Assembly: GCA_963822955.1 (NCBI GenBank)
Contig: CAWGJS010000002.1
Coordinates: 372,001-436,000 of the forward strand
From: JAJYUU01 sp963822955
GTDB lineage: Bacteria > Actinomycetota > Actinomycetes > Streptosporangiales > Streptosporangiaceae
Length of the DNA: 64,000 nucleotides
Direction: 5' to 3'
The notes beneath the pieces are model-generated. The model was not told where the DNA came from and searched no databases. It saw nothing but the letters and a program-made list of their open reading frames with translations. Of this stretch, positions 1 to 8,055 are shown in pieces. The first letter of the stretch is position 1. Each line of letters starts with the position of its first letter. Position numbers and translations under genes: made by a program.

Positions 1-437
1 AGGTGCTGGAAGGGCAGCCGGGCGCCGCAGCCGCCGTCCTGCAGAATCTGCGCGGCGGGTTCACCACGACCCCGGCGATCGCGGCCAACCGCAACATGGA
101 TGTCGTCCACCGGACTGTCGGCAAGCCAGGGGTCATCCTGGTGGGCGAAGGCTCCCCGACCAGGCTGCCGAGCCTGCTGGCGGCGGAGAAGAAGCGGATC
201 TCCAGGATCTCCAGCCAGGTGCCGATTTACGACTTCCAGGTCGGCGACGCGGAGGGCCAGGTCCCGATCAAGCAGTTGCAGAGGAAGATCATGAAGCTCC
301 CGCGGAACCTCAAGGGCCAGGCTGTCGCCGAGCTGAACTACCGCCTCAACGCGCTGCCTCAGCAGCTGCAGATGCCCAAGGGACCGGTCCCGCGGTCAGC
401 CCGGATGCCCAAGGCACCGCGCCCTCGCATCCGCTAG
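1..437 (+). CDS. DUF4191 family membrane protein, C-terminal part
   Basis: This is the 3' end of a gene that begins before the window; the frame is open from the first complete codon at position 3. The visible 144 residues carry the pattern of the DUF4191 C-terminus (PGAAAAVLQNLR, then a VVHR...GRPGVILVGEGS-like stretch and a basic, proline-rich tail). DUF4191 proteins are small actinobacterial membrane proteins of unknown function usually encoded between lipoate genes and an RDD protein upstream of glnA, and that order is seen here. The membrane segments would lie in the missing N-terminal part. Confidence 0.8.
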   Translation, partial: VLEGQPGAAAAVLQNLRGGFTTTPAIAANRNMDVVHRTVGKPGVILVGEGSPTRLPSLLAAEKKRISRISSQVPIYDFQVGDAEGQVPIKQLQRKIMKLPRNLKGQAVAELNYRLNALPQQLQMPKGPVPRSARMPKAPRPRIR

Positions 438-502
438 CCGCGGCTCCTCGCGCGCAAGGGCGTGCGCGACTTCGCCCGCGGGGCTTCCCGGCTGGCCGGC
501 AG

Positions 503-949
503 CTAGATGCGCACGACCGCCGTACCCGCGGCCTTGTCCTGGAGGCCGCGCAGGTCCCGGTCCATGATCATGGCTGGTACGACGAGCATCAGCAGCAGCG
601 TGCGCGCGAACGCCCGCGGCAGGCCGACGGGGTGGCCGTCTAGCCGGATCACCCGCAGGCCGAGCAGTCGCTTCCCGATCGTGACGCCGGTCAGGCCCGT
701 CAGCAGGGCGTCCTGCACCCCGAACACGGCGGGGGTCCACAGCCTGGGCTCCGACAGCACGGTAGCGGCGTGACCAGCCTGCGGGTGATAGAGGAACGCG
801 ATCGCGATCAGGCTGCAGACGATCCAGTCGATGACCAGGGCGCCAAGGCGCCTGCTCCAGCCGGCCGCCGAGCCGGGGCCGAACTCCGGCAGCCCGAACT
901 GCTGGCCCGGGTAGAACTCGTGGCTTACGGCTGCGTGCTGGTTCGTCAC
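503..949 (-). CDS. RDD family membrane protein
   Basis: About 148 residues. An arginine and an aspartate flank the first hydrophobic segment (WSRRLGALVIDWIVCSL), which is the RDD signature, and a second conserved part reads TIGKRLLGLRVIRLDG. Two to three membrane segments are expected. I chose the GTG at 949 because the sequence further upstream in frame is cysteine- and glycine-rich and unlike a protein start. It converges with the DUF4191 gene and is divergent from glnA, the usual neighbourhood in actinobacteria. The function of RDD proteins is not settled; transport has been suggested. Confidence 0.8.
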   Translation of the reverse strand: MTNQHAAVSHEFYPGQQFGLPEFGPGSAAGWSRRLGALVIDWIVCSLIAIAFLYHPQAGHAATVLSEPRLWTPAVFGVQDALLTGLTGVTIGKRLLGLRVIRLDGHPVGLPRAFARTLLLMLVVPAMIMDRDLRGLQDKAAGTAVVRI

Positions 950-1176
950 ACCGCCAACCGTATCCGCTACGGCAGGGCAGGCCGTCAGGGCAGTTCTCCG
1001 TTTGGCATTCTGGAAGCAACGGAGGCTTGCGCCCCCCCCGCCTCCACGGGCGTAACACCGGCGAAACATCAGGGACACGGCCAGGAAACTGAGTAGCGAT
1101 ACCGTGCGGCAGGTAACCAGGGAGGCGGCACCAACCGCGCCCGCGGCCCGGACCGCGGGATGCCTAAGGAGAGCTG

Positions 1177-2601
1177 ATGTTCACAAGCGGGGACGAGGTA
1201 CTGCGGTTCATCGAGTCCGAGGGGGTGCAGTTCGTCGACGTGCGCTTCTGCGACCTGCCGGGCACTATGCAGCACTTCACCGTGCCTGCCGAGTCGTTCG
1301 ACGAGAGTGTCTTCAGCGATGGCCGGATGTTCGACGGCTCGTCGATCCGCGGCTTCCAGCAAATTCACGAATCGGACATGCTGCTGCTTCCCGATGCCAC
1401 CACGGCGGTCATTGACCCGTTCCGCACGCACAAGACGCTGAACCTGACCTTCTTCGTGCATGACCCCCTGACTGGCGAGCCGTACAGCCGTGATCCGCGC
1501 AACATCGCCCGCAAGGCCGAGGACTACCTGCGGGGCAGCGGCATCGCGGATACGGCTTACTTCGGCCCGGAGGCCGAGTTCTACATCTTTGACTCCGCCA
1601 GGTACTCGACCGGTCCGAACGAGGGTTTCTACCACATCGACTCGATTGAGGGTGCCTGGAACACGGGCCGGGATGAGCCGGGCGGCAACCTCGGTGCCAA
1701 GCCTGCCTACAAGGGCGGCTACTTCCCGGTTCCGCCGATGGACCACTACACCGACCTGCGCTCGGAAATGGTCCGCAAGCTGATCGACGTCGGCATCACG
1801 GTCGAGATGCAGCACCACGAGGTCGGAACCGCCGGGCAGGCCGAGATCGACATCAAGTTCGACACCCTGCTCAAGATGGCCGACAACCTGATGCTCTACA
1901 AGTACGTGGTCAAGAGCGTTGCGCGCGCGGCCGGCAAGACGGTGACCTTCATGCCGAAGCCGCTGTTCGGCGACAACGGCTCGGGCATGCACTGCCACCA
2001 GAGCCTGTGGAGGGATGGCGCGCCGCTCTTCTACGACGAGGTCGGCTACGCCGGGCTGTCGGACACCGGCCGTTACTACGTCGGCGGCCTGCTCAGGCAC
2101 GCACCCTCGCTGCTGGCCTTCACGAACCCGACGATGAACTCCTACCACCGGCTCGTGCCCGGCTTCGAGGCACCGGTCAACCTGGTCTACAGCCAGCGCA
2201 ACCGGTCGGCCTGCATCCGGGTTCCGATCACCGGACCGAACCCGAAGGCCAAGCGGCTGGAGTTCCGCGTCCCGGACCCATCCTGCAACCCCTACCTGGC
2301 GTTCGCCGCGATGATGATGGCCGGAATCGACGGCATCAAGAACAAGATCGAGCCGCCCGAGCCGGTCGACAAGGACCTGTACGAGCTGCCGCCGGACGAG
2401 GCCAAGGCCATTCCCCAGGTGCCAGGCTCGCTGGAGGCCGTGCTCAACAACCTTGAGAAGGACCACGACTTCCTGCTTGAGGGCGGCGTGTTCACGCCCG
2501 ACCTGATCGAGACCTGGCTGGACTACAAGCGGTCCAACGAGATCGACGCGCTCCGGCTCCGCCCGCACCCGCACGAGTTCGAGCTCTACTACGACGTGTA
2601 G
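1177..2601 (+). CDS. glnA: Glutamine synthetase type I (adenylylatable)
   Basis: 474 residues, full length for GSI-beta. It makes glutamine from glutamate, ammonia and ATP as a cytoplasmic dodecamer. The N-terminal beta-grasp (FCDLPGTMQHF, MFDGSSIRGF) and the catalytic metal-binding region (GPEAEFYIFD, HHEVGTAGQAEID, GSGMHCHQSLW) are intact. Tyr402 in DKDLYELPPDEAK matches the residue adenylylated by GlnE, whose gene is about 15 kb downstream. A strong ribosome site (AAGGAGAG) precedes the ATG. The last codons form one copy of a 27-bp direct repeat, and the stop codon TAG with its terminator is supplied by the integrated element. At the other junction the reading frame would end in TGA. Confidence 0.97.
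   Translation: MFTSGDEVLRFIESEGVQFVDVRFCDLPGTMQHFTVPAESFDESVFSDGRMFDGSSIRGFQQIHESDMLLLPDATTAVIDPFRTHKTLNLTFFVHDPLTGEPYSRDPRNIARKAEDYLRGSGIADTAYFGPEAEFYIFDSARYSTGPNEGFYHIDSIEGAWNTGRDEPGGNLGAKPAYKGGYFPVPPMDHYTDLRSEMVRKLIDVGITVEMQHHEVGTAGQAEIDIKFDTLLKMADNLMLYKYVVKSVARAAGKTVTFMPKPLFGDNGSGMHCHQSLWRDGAPLFYDEVGYAGLSDTGRYYVGGLLRHAPSLLAFTNPTMNSYHRLVPGFEAPVNLVYSQRNRSACIRVPITGPNPKAKRLEFRVPDPSCNPYLAFAAMMMAGIDGIKNKIEPPEPVDKDLYELPPDEAKAIPQVPGSLEAVLNNLEKDHDFLLEGGVFTPDLIETWLDYKRSNEIDALRLRPHPHEFELYYDV
2573..2599. repeat. Left attachment-site copy (attL) at the 3' end of glnA
   Basis: 27 bp identical to 15537-15563. It encodes the conserved GlnA C-terminus EFELYYDV and ends inside the stop codon region. Outside this stretch the two copies diverge at once on both sides. 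Coding for the last residues of a conserved gene is typical of a site where a tyrosine integrase inserts and restores the gene. Confidence 0.85.
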
Positions 2602-2616
2602 CCGTTCCTGGGCCGC

Positions 2617-2648
2617 TGGCCTGGTCGTGAGTGGTAACGGCCAGGCCG
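2617..2648 (+). terminator. Element-supplied glnA terminator
   Basis: Inverted repeat GGCCTGG...CCAGGCC, about 10 bp of stem with two G-U pairs, starting 16 bases after the glnA stop. It lies inside the element and so replaces the original hairpin now at 15577-15616. There is no long T tract, as is common in high-GC actinobacteria. Confidence 0.55.
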
Positions 2649-2690
2649 TGGCCCTGCAAAGGCCCTGCTGATCTTGGATTGCGGGCCACG

Positions 2691-2963
2691 TTAGCGCTCC
2701 TTGCCCTGCAGCCATGCCTCGGCCTCGGACAGGCGGTCAGCCGGGCCCGGACGCTCGTCCCATCCGAAGCTGGCGACCACCTCTCCGGTCCCCTGGTCGG
2801 CGATCCGGTACCCGCCGTAGCCGATCCCCCTGGGATCGCGACGCGGGTTCTTGGCCAGCTGGTAGCCCTGGCGCTGCGCGGCCCTGCGGGCCCGGTTCTC
2901 GCGCGCCTTGCCGTCAGTGTCCACCGCTTCACCGTACCCGGAGTGATGCTCGGGGTCAATCAC
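2691..2963 (-). CDS. Small basic protein coupled to the integrase
   Basis: 90 residues beginning at GTG 2963 and overlapping the end of the integrase fragment by eight bases, so it was probably translated together with it. The centre is rich in arginine (RARRAAQRQGYQLAKNPRRDPR) followed by a GYGGYRI segment. This pattern occurs in small conserved actinobacterial proteins of unknown function. The coupling to int suggests it belongs to the element, perhaps as an accessory of integration, but that is inference. Confidence 0.6.
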   Translation of the reverse strand: MIDPEHHSGYGEAVDTDGKARENRARRAAQRQGYQLAKNPRRDPRGIGYGGYRIADQGTGEVVASFGWDERPGPADRLSEAEAWLQGKER

Positions 2964-3262
2964 GAACTGATGCCTGGCTATCGCAGGCGCTATCCCTGGC
3001 CGCGATTACCGCCTCGACGGCGGCGCGCGTCGACTCATCGCGGTCCGGCCACAGGTGGCCGTAGACGTTGAGCGTCGTCGTCGCCGACTTGTGCCGCAGC
3101 CGGGCCTGCACCGTCTTGACATCGCAGCCCGATGCGATCAGCAGCGATGCGAAGTAGTGCCGCAGGTCGTGATACCGGAATCCTGGCGGCAGGCCGGGTA
3201 CCTTCTTGCGGGCTGTGCGCATGGCGCGCTCCAGGGCCCAGGTGGACTTCTCCGTGGAGGAG
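2956..3262 (-). pseudogene. Tyrosine integrase, C-terminal fragment
   Basis: Only about 100 residues of a tyrosine recombinase of roughly 370-450 remain. The fragment keeps the catalytic HxxRH box (YHDLRHYFASLLI), the second histidine region (ARLRHKSATTTL) and the nucleophile tyrosine in NVYGHLWP. The N-terminal DNA-binding domains and the first catalytic arginine are missing. The break falls at the edge of the 43-bp PAS-gene repeat at 3257-3299, so the deletion coincides with a recombination junction. It sits about 360 bp from the left attachment site, the usual place of an AICE integrase. Confidence 0.8.
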
Positions 3263-3299
3263 GTCACCGACCGCATGCGCAGGTTCATGTCAGTGCTGG
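3257..3299. repeat. Direct repeat B, left copy (PAS gene 3' segment)
   Basis: Matches 16560-16602 at 42 of 43 positions, with the last 37 bp (3263-3299) identical. In the plus frame it encodes EEVTDRMRRFMSVL, the same residues as near the end of the PAS protein at 16176-16631 except one Glu/Asp change. Both flanks diverge immediately. Confidence 0.85.
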
Positions 3300-3331
3300 C
3301 AGCGGACGCGGAACACGACGGGCCCGAATAG
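3257..3331 (+). pseudogene. Orphan 3' end of a PAS-domain gene
   Basis: Open in the plus frame through repeat B and then reads AADAEHDGPE and TAG at 3329-3331. It has no start or PAS domain in front of it; the sequence to its left is integrase on the other strand. It therefore looks like the severed tail of a PAS gene such as the one at 16176, whose own tail reads EAGEEGDEV. Confidence 0.55.
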
Positions 3332-3489
3332 CCTGCCGGCTACCGTCCCTCCGTGTGGGTGCCCATTTTTCGTCCTTTGGTGGCGTCCGTTTTGTCTCAT
3401 TGTTGATGAGCTGCGGCTGCCTGCTCACACTGCATTTGAGGGCCCGGCCGTCAGGTGCATACAAGGCCCTCGCCAGTTCTGTATCGGTG

Positions 3490-3963
3490 TTATCGTCCCG
3501 GCCCGGCATCCGCTTTGCCTCTCCGGCCGCGGGGCAGCTTGCCAGGCGTAGTTCCCGGCTCCGCAGCGGACGGGCCGTCGGCGCTTTCGGACGGAAGTGT
3601 GCCGCCCTGCAATGCAGCCGGAGCCTCCCGGCTGCTGCCGGGCACAAGGGACCCGGAAAACGCGGCGAGCGAGACGGCCACGACGAGGATGAAGGTCGCG
3701 ATAAAAACGAGCTCCGCGTTGCCCCTGCTCGCAATCTTGTCGTATAAGGCGAGGATCGCGTAGAGCTCGCCCCACAGGCCCGCGGCGAGCACGAGTCCTG
3801 CGATATACGGTGTCCCGGGTCCGAACAGCGCCCTCAGCTGCCGGAAAGCGCTGCCCTGGAAGGTAAGTGCCAGGAAGAGCACAGGGATGACGGTGGCGGC
3901 GACGGAGTAGAAATCGGCGTTGAACGGCGCTGCCGGATGGCCTTGGGCCAAGGCGAGTGTCAC
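3490..3963 (-). CDS. Small membrane protein, unknown
   Basis: 157 residues from a GTG at 3963. Three hydrophobic stretches (around residues 20-40, 50-72 and 85-108) suggest three membrane spans, followed by a long proline- and serine-rich, positively ending tail. I recognise no family. It stands alone between repeat B and the lipoprotein genes, on the same strand as they are. Confidence 0.5.
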   Translation of the reverse strand: MTLALAQGHPAAPFNADFYSVAATVIPVLFLALTFQGSAFRQLRALFGPGTPYIAGLVLAAGLWGELYAILALYDKIASRGNAELVFIATFILVVAVSLAAFSGSLVPGSSREAPAALQGGTLPSESADGPSAAEPGTTPGKLPRGRRGKADAGPGR

Positions 3964-4095
3964 CTGCTACAGGATGCCCGGTTCTGGGGCTGTATCTGGT
4001 GATCGCCACGCACGCGCCCGTCTCATGATCGCCGGGACGGTTATCCGCATGCCCGGAACTGCGGTTGCCACTCGTAAGCATCGAGCGCCGTGCTG

Positions 4096-4623
4096 CTAGC
4101 ACTTGGCGGTGACTACCAGGGATGTCTGCTCGGTGAGCGTGTAGGTGCTGCCGCCGGCGGTGTAGGTGACCTGCGGACCGGCCGAGTAGCCGCGGCGCGC
4201 TCCCGTCCGGATCAGGCCGAATACCAGGTTGAGATCCTGGCGTGGCCTGACGACTGCTCCGATCAGCGGGCGGCGCTGAGCCCACTGGCTGCGGGCGACC
4301 CGCGAGAACGAGGGCGGGTACGGGAAGCCGACGCCGATCAGCTCCTCGTTGCCATTCTGGTGGCCGATCGGTGTCAGCCACGCCTTCGTCATCCGCAGGC
4401 CATGCGAGGTCCCCAGCGTGATGCCGGTGATTGTGACGTCTGACTGGCCGGTGTTGTGCAGGTCGAACAGGCCCATCGAGACCGGCCGTCCCTCGGCATA
4501 GGCCATGCATGCCTGACCAGGTGTCCCCCCGTCGCCCAGCGGTCCGGGCGGGTCAGAGCATGCGGCTAGGAGCGGCGCCGCGATCAGCGGCAGCGCCCCC
4601 AGCCACGGTCTGCTACGAGGCAA
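4096..4623 (-). CDS. Lipoprotein, paralogue of the next upstream gene
   Basis: About 175 residues. A TTG at 4623 is preceded by AGGGG and gives a good lipoprotein signal (PRSRPWLGALPLIAAPLLAAC). The frame is open further upstream, with a stretch including IARCGEAGFTVTPVGSTG that may be a remnant, so the start is uncertain. The mature part shares a spaced pattern with the lipoprotein at 4782-5348: SHGL, then QRR-x-LIG, then LNLVFGLIRTG, then V-x-Y-x-G and a final conserved cysteine. The function is unknown; it is likely exposed on the cell surface. Confidence 0.55.
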   Translation of the reverse strand: MPRSRPWLGALPLIAAPLLAACSDPPGPLGDGGTPGQACMAYAEGRPVSMGLFDLHNTGQSDVTITGITLGTSHGLRMTKAWLTPIGHQNGNEELIGVGFPYPPSFSRVARSQWAQRRPLIGAVVRPRQDLNLVFGLIRTGARRGYSAGPQVTYTAGGSTYTLTEQTSLVVTAKC

Positions 4624-4781
4624 CGAGCACCCCTGGGTGTTAGGAGGAGCGTTATTCACGCCGCACAGTTGCCCGTTCTGCGAGAAGACGAATTGGATTG
4701 CGGCGGTCTTGCTGTATCCGGTCTGGGCGGTGCCGGTGGAGCCTACCGGAGTAACCGTGAACCCGGCCTCGCCGCAACGAG

Positions 4782-5348
4782 CTATGACGCGCTCGGCGAG
4801 GGTTTGGGCCTCGGGCACTGGACGACGTAGATCCCGAAGGAGGTGCGCAGGTGGTAGTGCTGGCTGCCGACGTGGTACCAGATGTCCACGCCGGTCGCAT
4901 GCCCGCCGCTGGCGGTCAGCCGCAGCACGAACAGCAGGTCCGTCCACTTGTGGTCGCCGCCCGACTGCGGAATCGCGTCTCCGATCACGTTCCGGCGCTG
5001 TTTCCAGTGGAACCCGGGAAGCGGAGCGTCGTTGTTGGGATAGCCGGGCTCTGCGCCGTAGAAGTCCTCACTAGTCGGCACGGCCATCGCGCTCAGGAGC
5101 GCGAGCCCGTGCGAGTTGGCCATGCCGACCTTGTCGATGACCGCCGGGCTGGCGGAACTGTTCTGAACGTACGGCCACCCGTCCGTCAGGACGCCGTGAT
5201 CAAGCTGGGTGGCGCAGATGTACCCGCCCGCCTCGACAGGGCCGAGAGGCCCGTCCCCTGATGATCCGCAGCCCGAGAGAGCCGCAGCCAGGGCCAGGAC
5301 GACCCCGGCTGCGACCCCAACGCGACGGTTAGCTGCCGCCATGCGCAC
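4782..5348 (-). CDS. Lipoprotein, first of two tandem paralogues
   Basis: 188 residues from GTG 5348 (or ATG 5342), overlapping the end of the secreted protein gene upstream by 20 bases, so likely translated in the same operon. The signal peptide ends in a lipobox (LAAALSGC). The mature domain contains SHGLALL, KQRRNVIGD, LLFVLRLTASG and a closing YVVQC, matching the pattern of the downstream lipoprotein. No known family was recognised. Confidence 0.65.
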   Translation of the reverse strand: MRMAAANRRVGVAAGVVLALAAALSGCGSSGDGPLGPVEAGGYICATQLDHGVLTDGWPYVQNSSASPAVIDKVGMANSHGLALLSAMAVPTSEDFYGAEPGYPNNDAPLPGFHWKQRRNVIGDAIPQSGGDHKWTDLLFVLRLTASGGHATGVDIWYHVGSQHYHLRTSFGIYVVQCPRPKPSPSAS

Positions 5349-6525
5349 TTGTTCCCGCTACTACGTAGCCCGGCCCCGGGTTGGTGCCGTTAGGCGGCCC
5401 GTTCTTGCCGCACAGGTACCGGACGTTCTTGGTGTCGGTGAACCAGTATTGCTGCTCGGCGGTCGCGGTGTAGCCGGTCTGAGCGGACAGGTTTATGCCG
5501 ATCTTGTCGGCGATGCTGACTCCCGTTGAGTACGTCCACGCCTTTGTCTTGTCGAGGGTGACGGTCGGCTGGCCTGGTGTCGCGTTCTCCCGCTCACAGT
5601 TGCCTGCGGACAGGAAGCCGACGGACGTGGTGGGGTTGCCGCCGTCCCAGTTCGTCACGTGCGTTGTGTGGTCGTCGCAGGAGTCTAGGTACTCGGTGTA
5701 GGTGAAGTTTGACTTGCGGTTGTAGCCGCCGGCGACGTTCTCCACGGGCCACCCCTGCGACGACCCCCCGCCTACCGTGTAGGTTCCGCTAACAGACCAG
5801 CCGCCTGCCCCGGCCGCGTCTTCAGCAGCGCCGAGAGTGCTGGAGGATCCGGTCGAGTAGGTGAAGTGCATGAACACGCTGTCGACGTAGCTCCACTGGC
5901 CGCCCAGGTTGACTGACTTGTTGTTCCACGTCGCGATCGGTTCCGGCGAGGAACAGACGGAAGGCGCGGCTGTCGCCGCCGTCTGAGCCGCGCCGGCTGC
6001 TGGTGCCTGCACCCCGTGGATCGTCAGGTCGGCTGCCTGCGCTGACATCTTAGGGATGCTGCCCTGGCTGGGGACCGCGAGCGCCATGCCCTTCCCGCCC
6101 GTTGAAGCCACGAGCTGGCGGGGGAAGAAGAACGCGTCCTCGTGACCCTGGTAGTAAGCATCGACTTCCATGTTCACGGTGCCGTCGCTGAGGGCGGACG
6201 AGGCCAGCGTCCTCACTTTCGTAGGGGTGATCGAGTAGCTGCCGGTACTGGACGACACCGTCTCGCCGACCATGGTGCGGGGCACGGGGTGGCCAATCGG
6301 GATGCTGGCAGTCACGGCCTGGCTTGGCCATGCGTAGAGAGCCACCGTGGCTCCCGGCAAAGCGGCACCGGTGCTGGTGGTGACTGTTCCGAAGACGACT
6401 GAGCCTGCCGGGGGGCTCGGCGTGGTCGCCGCGCTCGTGGACGGGGGCATTAACATGGCCGCGGCGAGCGGCAGCGCTATTAGGGCGGGGAGGAAGCGGC
6501 GGAACGGGGGGCGGCGTACGGCCAT
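5329..6525 (-). CDS. Secreted protein with carboxypeptidase-regulatory-like domain
   Basis: 398 residues. ATG 6525 follows a GAAGG site; the in-frame sequence further upstream looks non-coding. A typical signal peptide ends near STSA. The first part (GSVVFGTVTTSTGAALPGATVALYAW...GSYSIT) resembles the carboxypeptidase-regulatory/Cna-B type beta-sandwich. The rest is rich in Gly, Ser, Thr and aromatic residues with several cysteines, and may bind a surface or ligand. It leads a three-gene operon with the two lipoproteins. The function is unknown; I read it as cargo of the element. Confidence 0.65.
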   Translation of the reverse strand: MAVRRPPFRRFLPALIALPLAAAMLMPPSTSAATTPSPPAGSVVFGTVTTSTGAALPGATVALYAWPSQAVTASIPIGHPVPRTMVGETVSSSTGSYSITPTKVRTLASSALSDGTVNMEVDAYYQGHEDAFFFPRQLVASTGGKGMALAVPSQGSIPKMSAQAADLTIHGVQAPAAGAAQTAATAAPSVCSSPEPIATWNNKSVNLGGQWSYVDSVFMHFTYSTGSSSTLGAAEDAAGAGGWSVSGTYTVGGGSSQGWPVENVAGGYNRKSNFTYTEYLDSCDDHTTHVTNWDGGNPTTSVGFLSAGNCERENATPGQPTVTLDKTKAWTYSTGVSIADKIGINLSAQTGYTATAEQQYWFTDTKNVRYLCGKNGPPNGTNPGPGYVVAGTSAHGGS

Positions 6526-6858
6526 GCGGGGACCACCTTCGGGGATCGTAGGGCCTAGGGGGCCTGGTGATGTTGCACGCCGGCTGAGGAAACAATGGAC
6601 CCCATTTGTCCGCGCGTCAATAGTTCCCACGACTAGCAGTTGTGTCGCAGAGTCAAGGCCGCCTGACGGCCACGCCCGCGCCTCCCTTATCCAGGCCTGC
6701 CGAGTGGGCTGCAAATCTCGGAACTGGGTTCCCGCTTTGTGCCGGTTAGAGACCGCCTGCCCTTCGGCGCCGACTTGCTCAGCAATCTCTGTCTGCGGCA
6801 GGCAGCCGGACGGTTTGGGTTCCATGCATCCCACTGGCTGCCGTGGGACCCTGTAGGC
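6526..6858. other. Intergenic region between divergent cargo and regulator
   Basis: 333 bases with no supported gene. It separates the leftward secreted-protein operon from the rightward GntR remnant and so probably holds divergent promoters. I could not identify clear -35/-10 boxes or an operator. Confidence 0.4.
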
Positions 6859-7085
6859 GTGCATATCGATCGCGACGCGGAGGAGTATCCGTACGAGCAG
6901 CTCGCCGCCTACTTCCGCGAGCCCATCCGCTCACGCGCCGACAAGCCCGGGGCGAAGCTCCCCTCCTACGCCACGATCACCGCAGAGACCGGGCTCGACG
7001 CCAAGACCATCAGGCGGCCATGGAAACGCTCGAGCGCGAGGGCCTGGTCCGGATCCGCGCCAGCCGCGGCGTCTTCGTCGCCTGA
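6859..7085 (+). pseudogene. GntR-type regulator with a frameshift
   Basis: The first frame from GTG 6859 gives YPYEQLAAYFREPI, KLPSYATITAETGLDAKTIRR, a GntR winged-helix start. The second frame continues AMETLEREGLVRIRASRGVFVA to a stop at 7085. Joining them needs one missing base near 7019. Together they make a complete short (about 75 residue) GntR DNA-binding domain of the kind found in actinomycete plasmids and AICEs. Either the gene is dead or a base was lost in sequencing. Confidence 0.65.
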
Positions 7086-7282
7086 CTAGCCGGGCAGTGC
7101 GTCATCATCACAATCCCGCCAGCCGCCCTTGCTTGCATCACTTTCTGTGACTATCGCTGCCCGCCTTGCGCCGTTGTGCGCCTGCATTCGCTTTCTCGCA
7201 TGGCGGAATAGTCACTCTCCGTGTACCATTCCCGTTAGCCGAACAGGGCTGCCGGGAGGGACCGGCGGCGAAGGATTAGCGT

Positions 7283-7489
7283 GTGGCATCCGCGCCGGAG
7301 CAAGACCGGCTAGTAAGCAGGAGTGTAGCCGCCGAGCGGCTCGCCCTGTCCGTGCGCACTCTTGACACACTCCACCATCTGGGCATCCTGCCGAAGGTTC
7401 ACGTTCTCGGCGCCGTCCGGTACCGCGAATCCGACATCCTGACCCTGATCCGCGAGGGCACCCGCGGCGAGTCCCGGAGGCCGGCGTGA
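7283..7489 (+). CDS. Helix-turn-helix protein (excisionase-like)
   Basis: 68 residues from GTG. The pattern SRSVAAERLALSVRTLDTLHHLGILP...VRYRESDILTLIREG is that of MerR/excisionase-type winged helices used by AICE Xis proteins. It starts a rightward run of five overlapping or nearly overlapping genes, the next one overlapping by four bases. It may be the recombination directionality factor or a small regulator. The role is inference. Confidence 0.6.
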   Translation: MASAPEQDRLVSRSVAAERLALSVRTLDTLHHLGILPKVHVLGAVRYRESDILTLIREGTRGESRRPA

Positions 7490-7854
7490 GCGCCCGCGCT
7501 GCGGCGATCGCCTACGGCATGGTGGCCGAGATCTGCGAGCGGCTAGAGGTGGCCGGGATCACCGACCAGAACGCGCCCTCACTGGATCACGCCCTGCAGA
7601 TGGTCTGGCCGGTCAGCAAGCAGCTCGCCAGGCTCGAGCGGACAGCGGAGACGGCGGGCGAGTCCGCGGCGCGCGCCCGGTCGGCCAGCCTGGACACCGC
7701 GACCGCGGCTCTGCTCGCCGAGGCCATCCCGCCGCGGCAGTCCGCAGTCAGCCCCGCGGCGCCGGCTCGGCGGCGGTGGCAGAGGTTCGATCCGCAGCAC
7801 TGGCACGTGGCCCTTGTTGCCGCGCCGCAGCGTGAGCCCGAGGAGGTGGCCTAG
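7486..7854 (+). CDS. Element-encoded hypothetical protein
   Basis: 122 residues from a GTG that overlaps the stop of the HTH gene (GTGA). The predicted helical N-terminus (MVAEICERLEVAGI) is followed by a stretch rich in alanine and arginine and then a proline-rich tail. No family was recognised. Its tight coupling to the neighbours suggests it is co-expressed with them. Confidence 0.55.
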   Translation: MSARAAAIAYGMVAEICERLEVAGITDQNAPSLDHALQMVWPVSKQLARLERTAETAGESAARARSASLDTATAALLAEAIPPRQSAVSPAAPARRRWQRFDPQHWHVALVAAPQREPEEVA

Positions 7855-8055
7855 ATGTCACGGCACAGCAGCCCGCGCCGGCTGATGGGCAAGCGCCGCC
7901 GGATGGAGTCGTGGGAGTCCCGCGACGCGATGAACGCGCGAGCCGGCCAGGAGAGGGCTGCCAGGCGCGTGAGGCAGGACTTTCAGTGGCCGCTGGCAGG
8001 TCAGCAGTCAGCGGGCCCGGCCCGCGCGGATCGGGAGGAGGAGCCCGTTGAGTAA
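7855..8055 (+). CDS. Small basic hypothetical protein
   Basis: 66 residues, starting directly after the stop of the previous gene and overlapping the next by eight bases. Very rich in arginine, with SPRRLMGKRRRMESWESRDAM near the start. It may bind nucleic acid, but only its charge suggests this. Confidence 0.45.
   Translation: MSRHSSPRRLMGKRRRMESWESRDAMNARAGQERAARRVRQDFQWPLAGQQSAGPARADREEEPVE

Noticed and set aside
1079..1176. Possible GlnR boxes before glnA (GTAAC and GAAAC words)
   Set aside because: The words do not occur with the spacing and order of a GlnR site (GTnAC-n6-GAAAC).
1069..2715. A 548-residue open frame antisense to glnA
   Set aside because: It is the reverse shadow of a GC-rich conserved gene; composition is Val/Arg/Leu-rich without domain sense.
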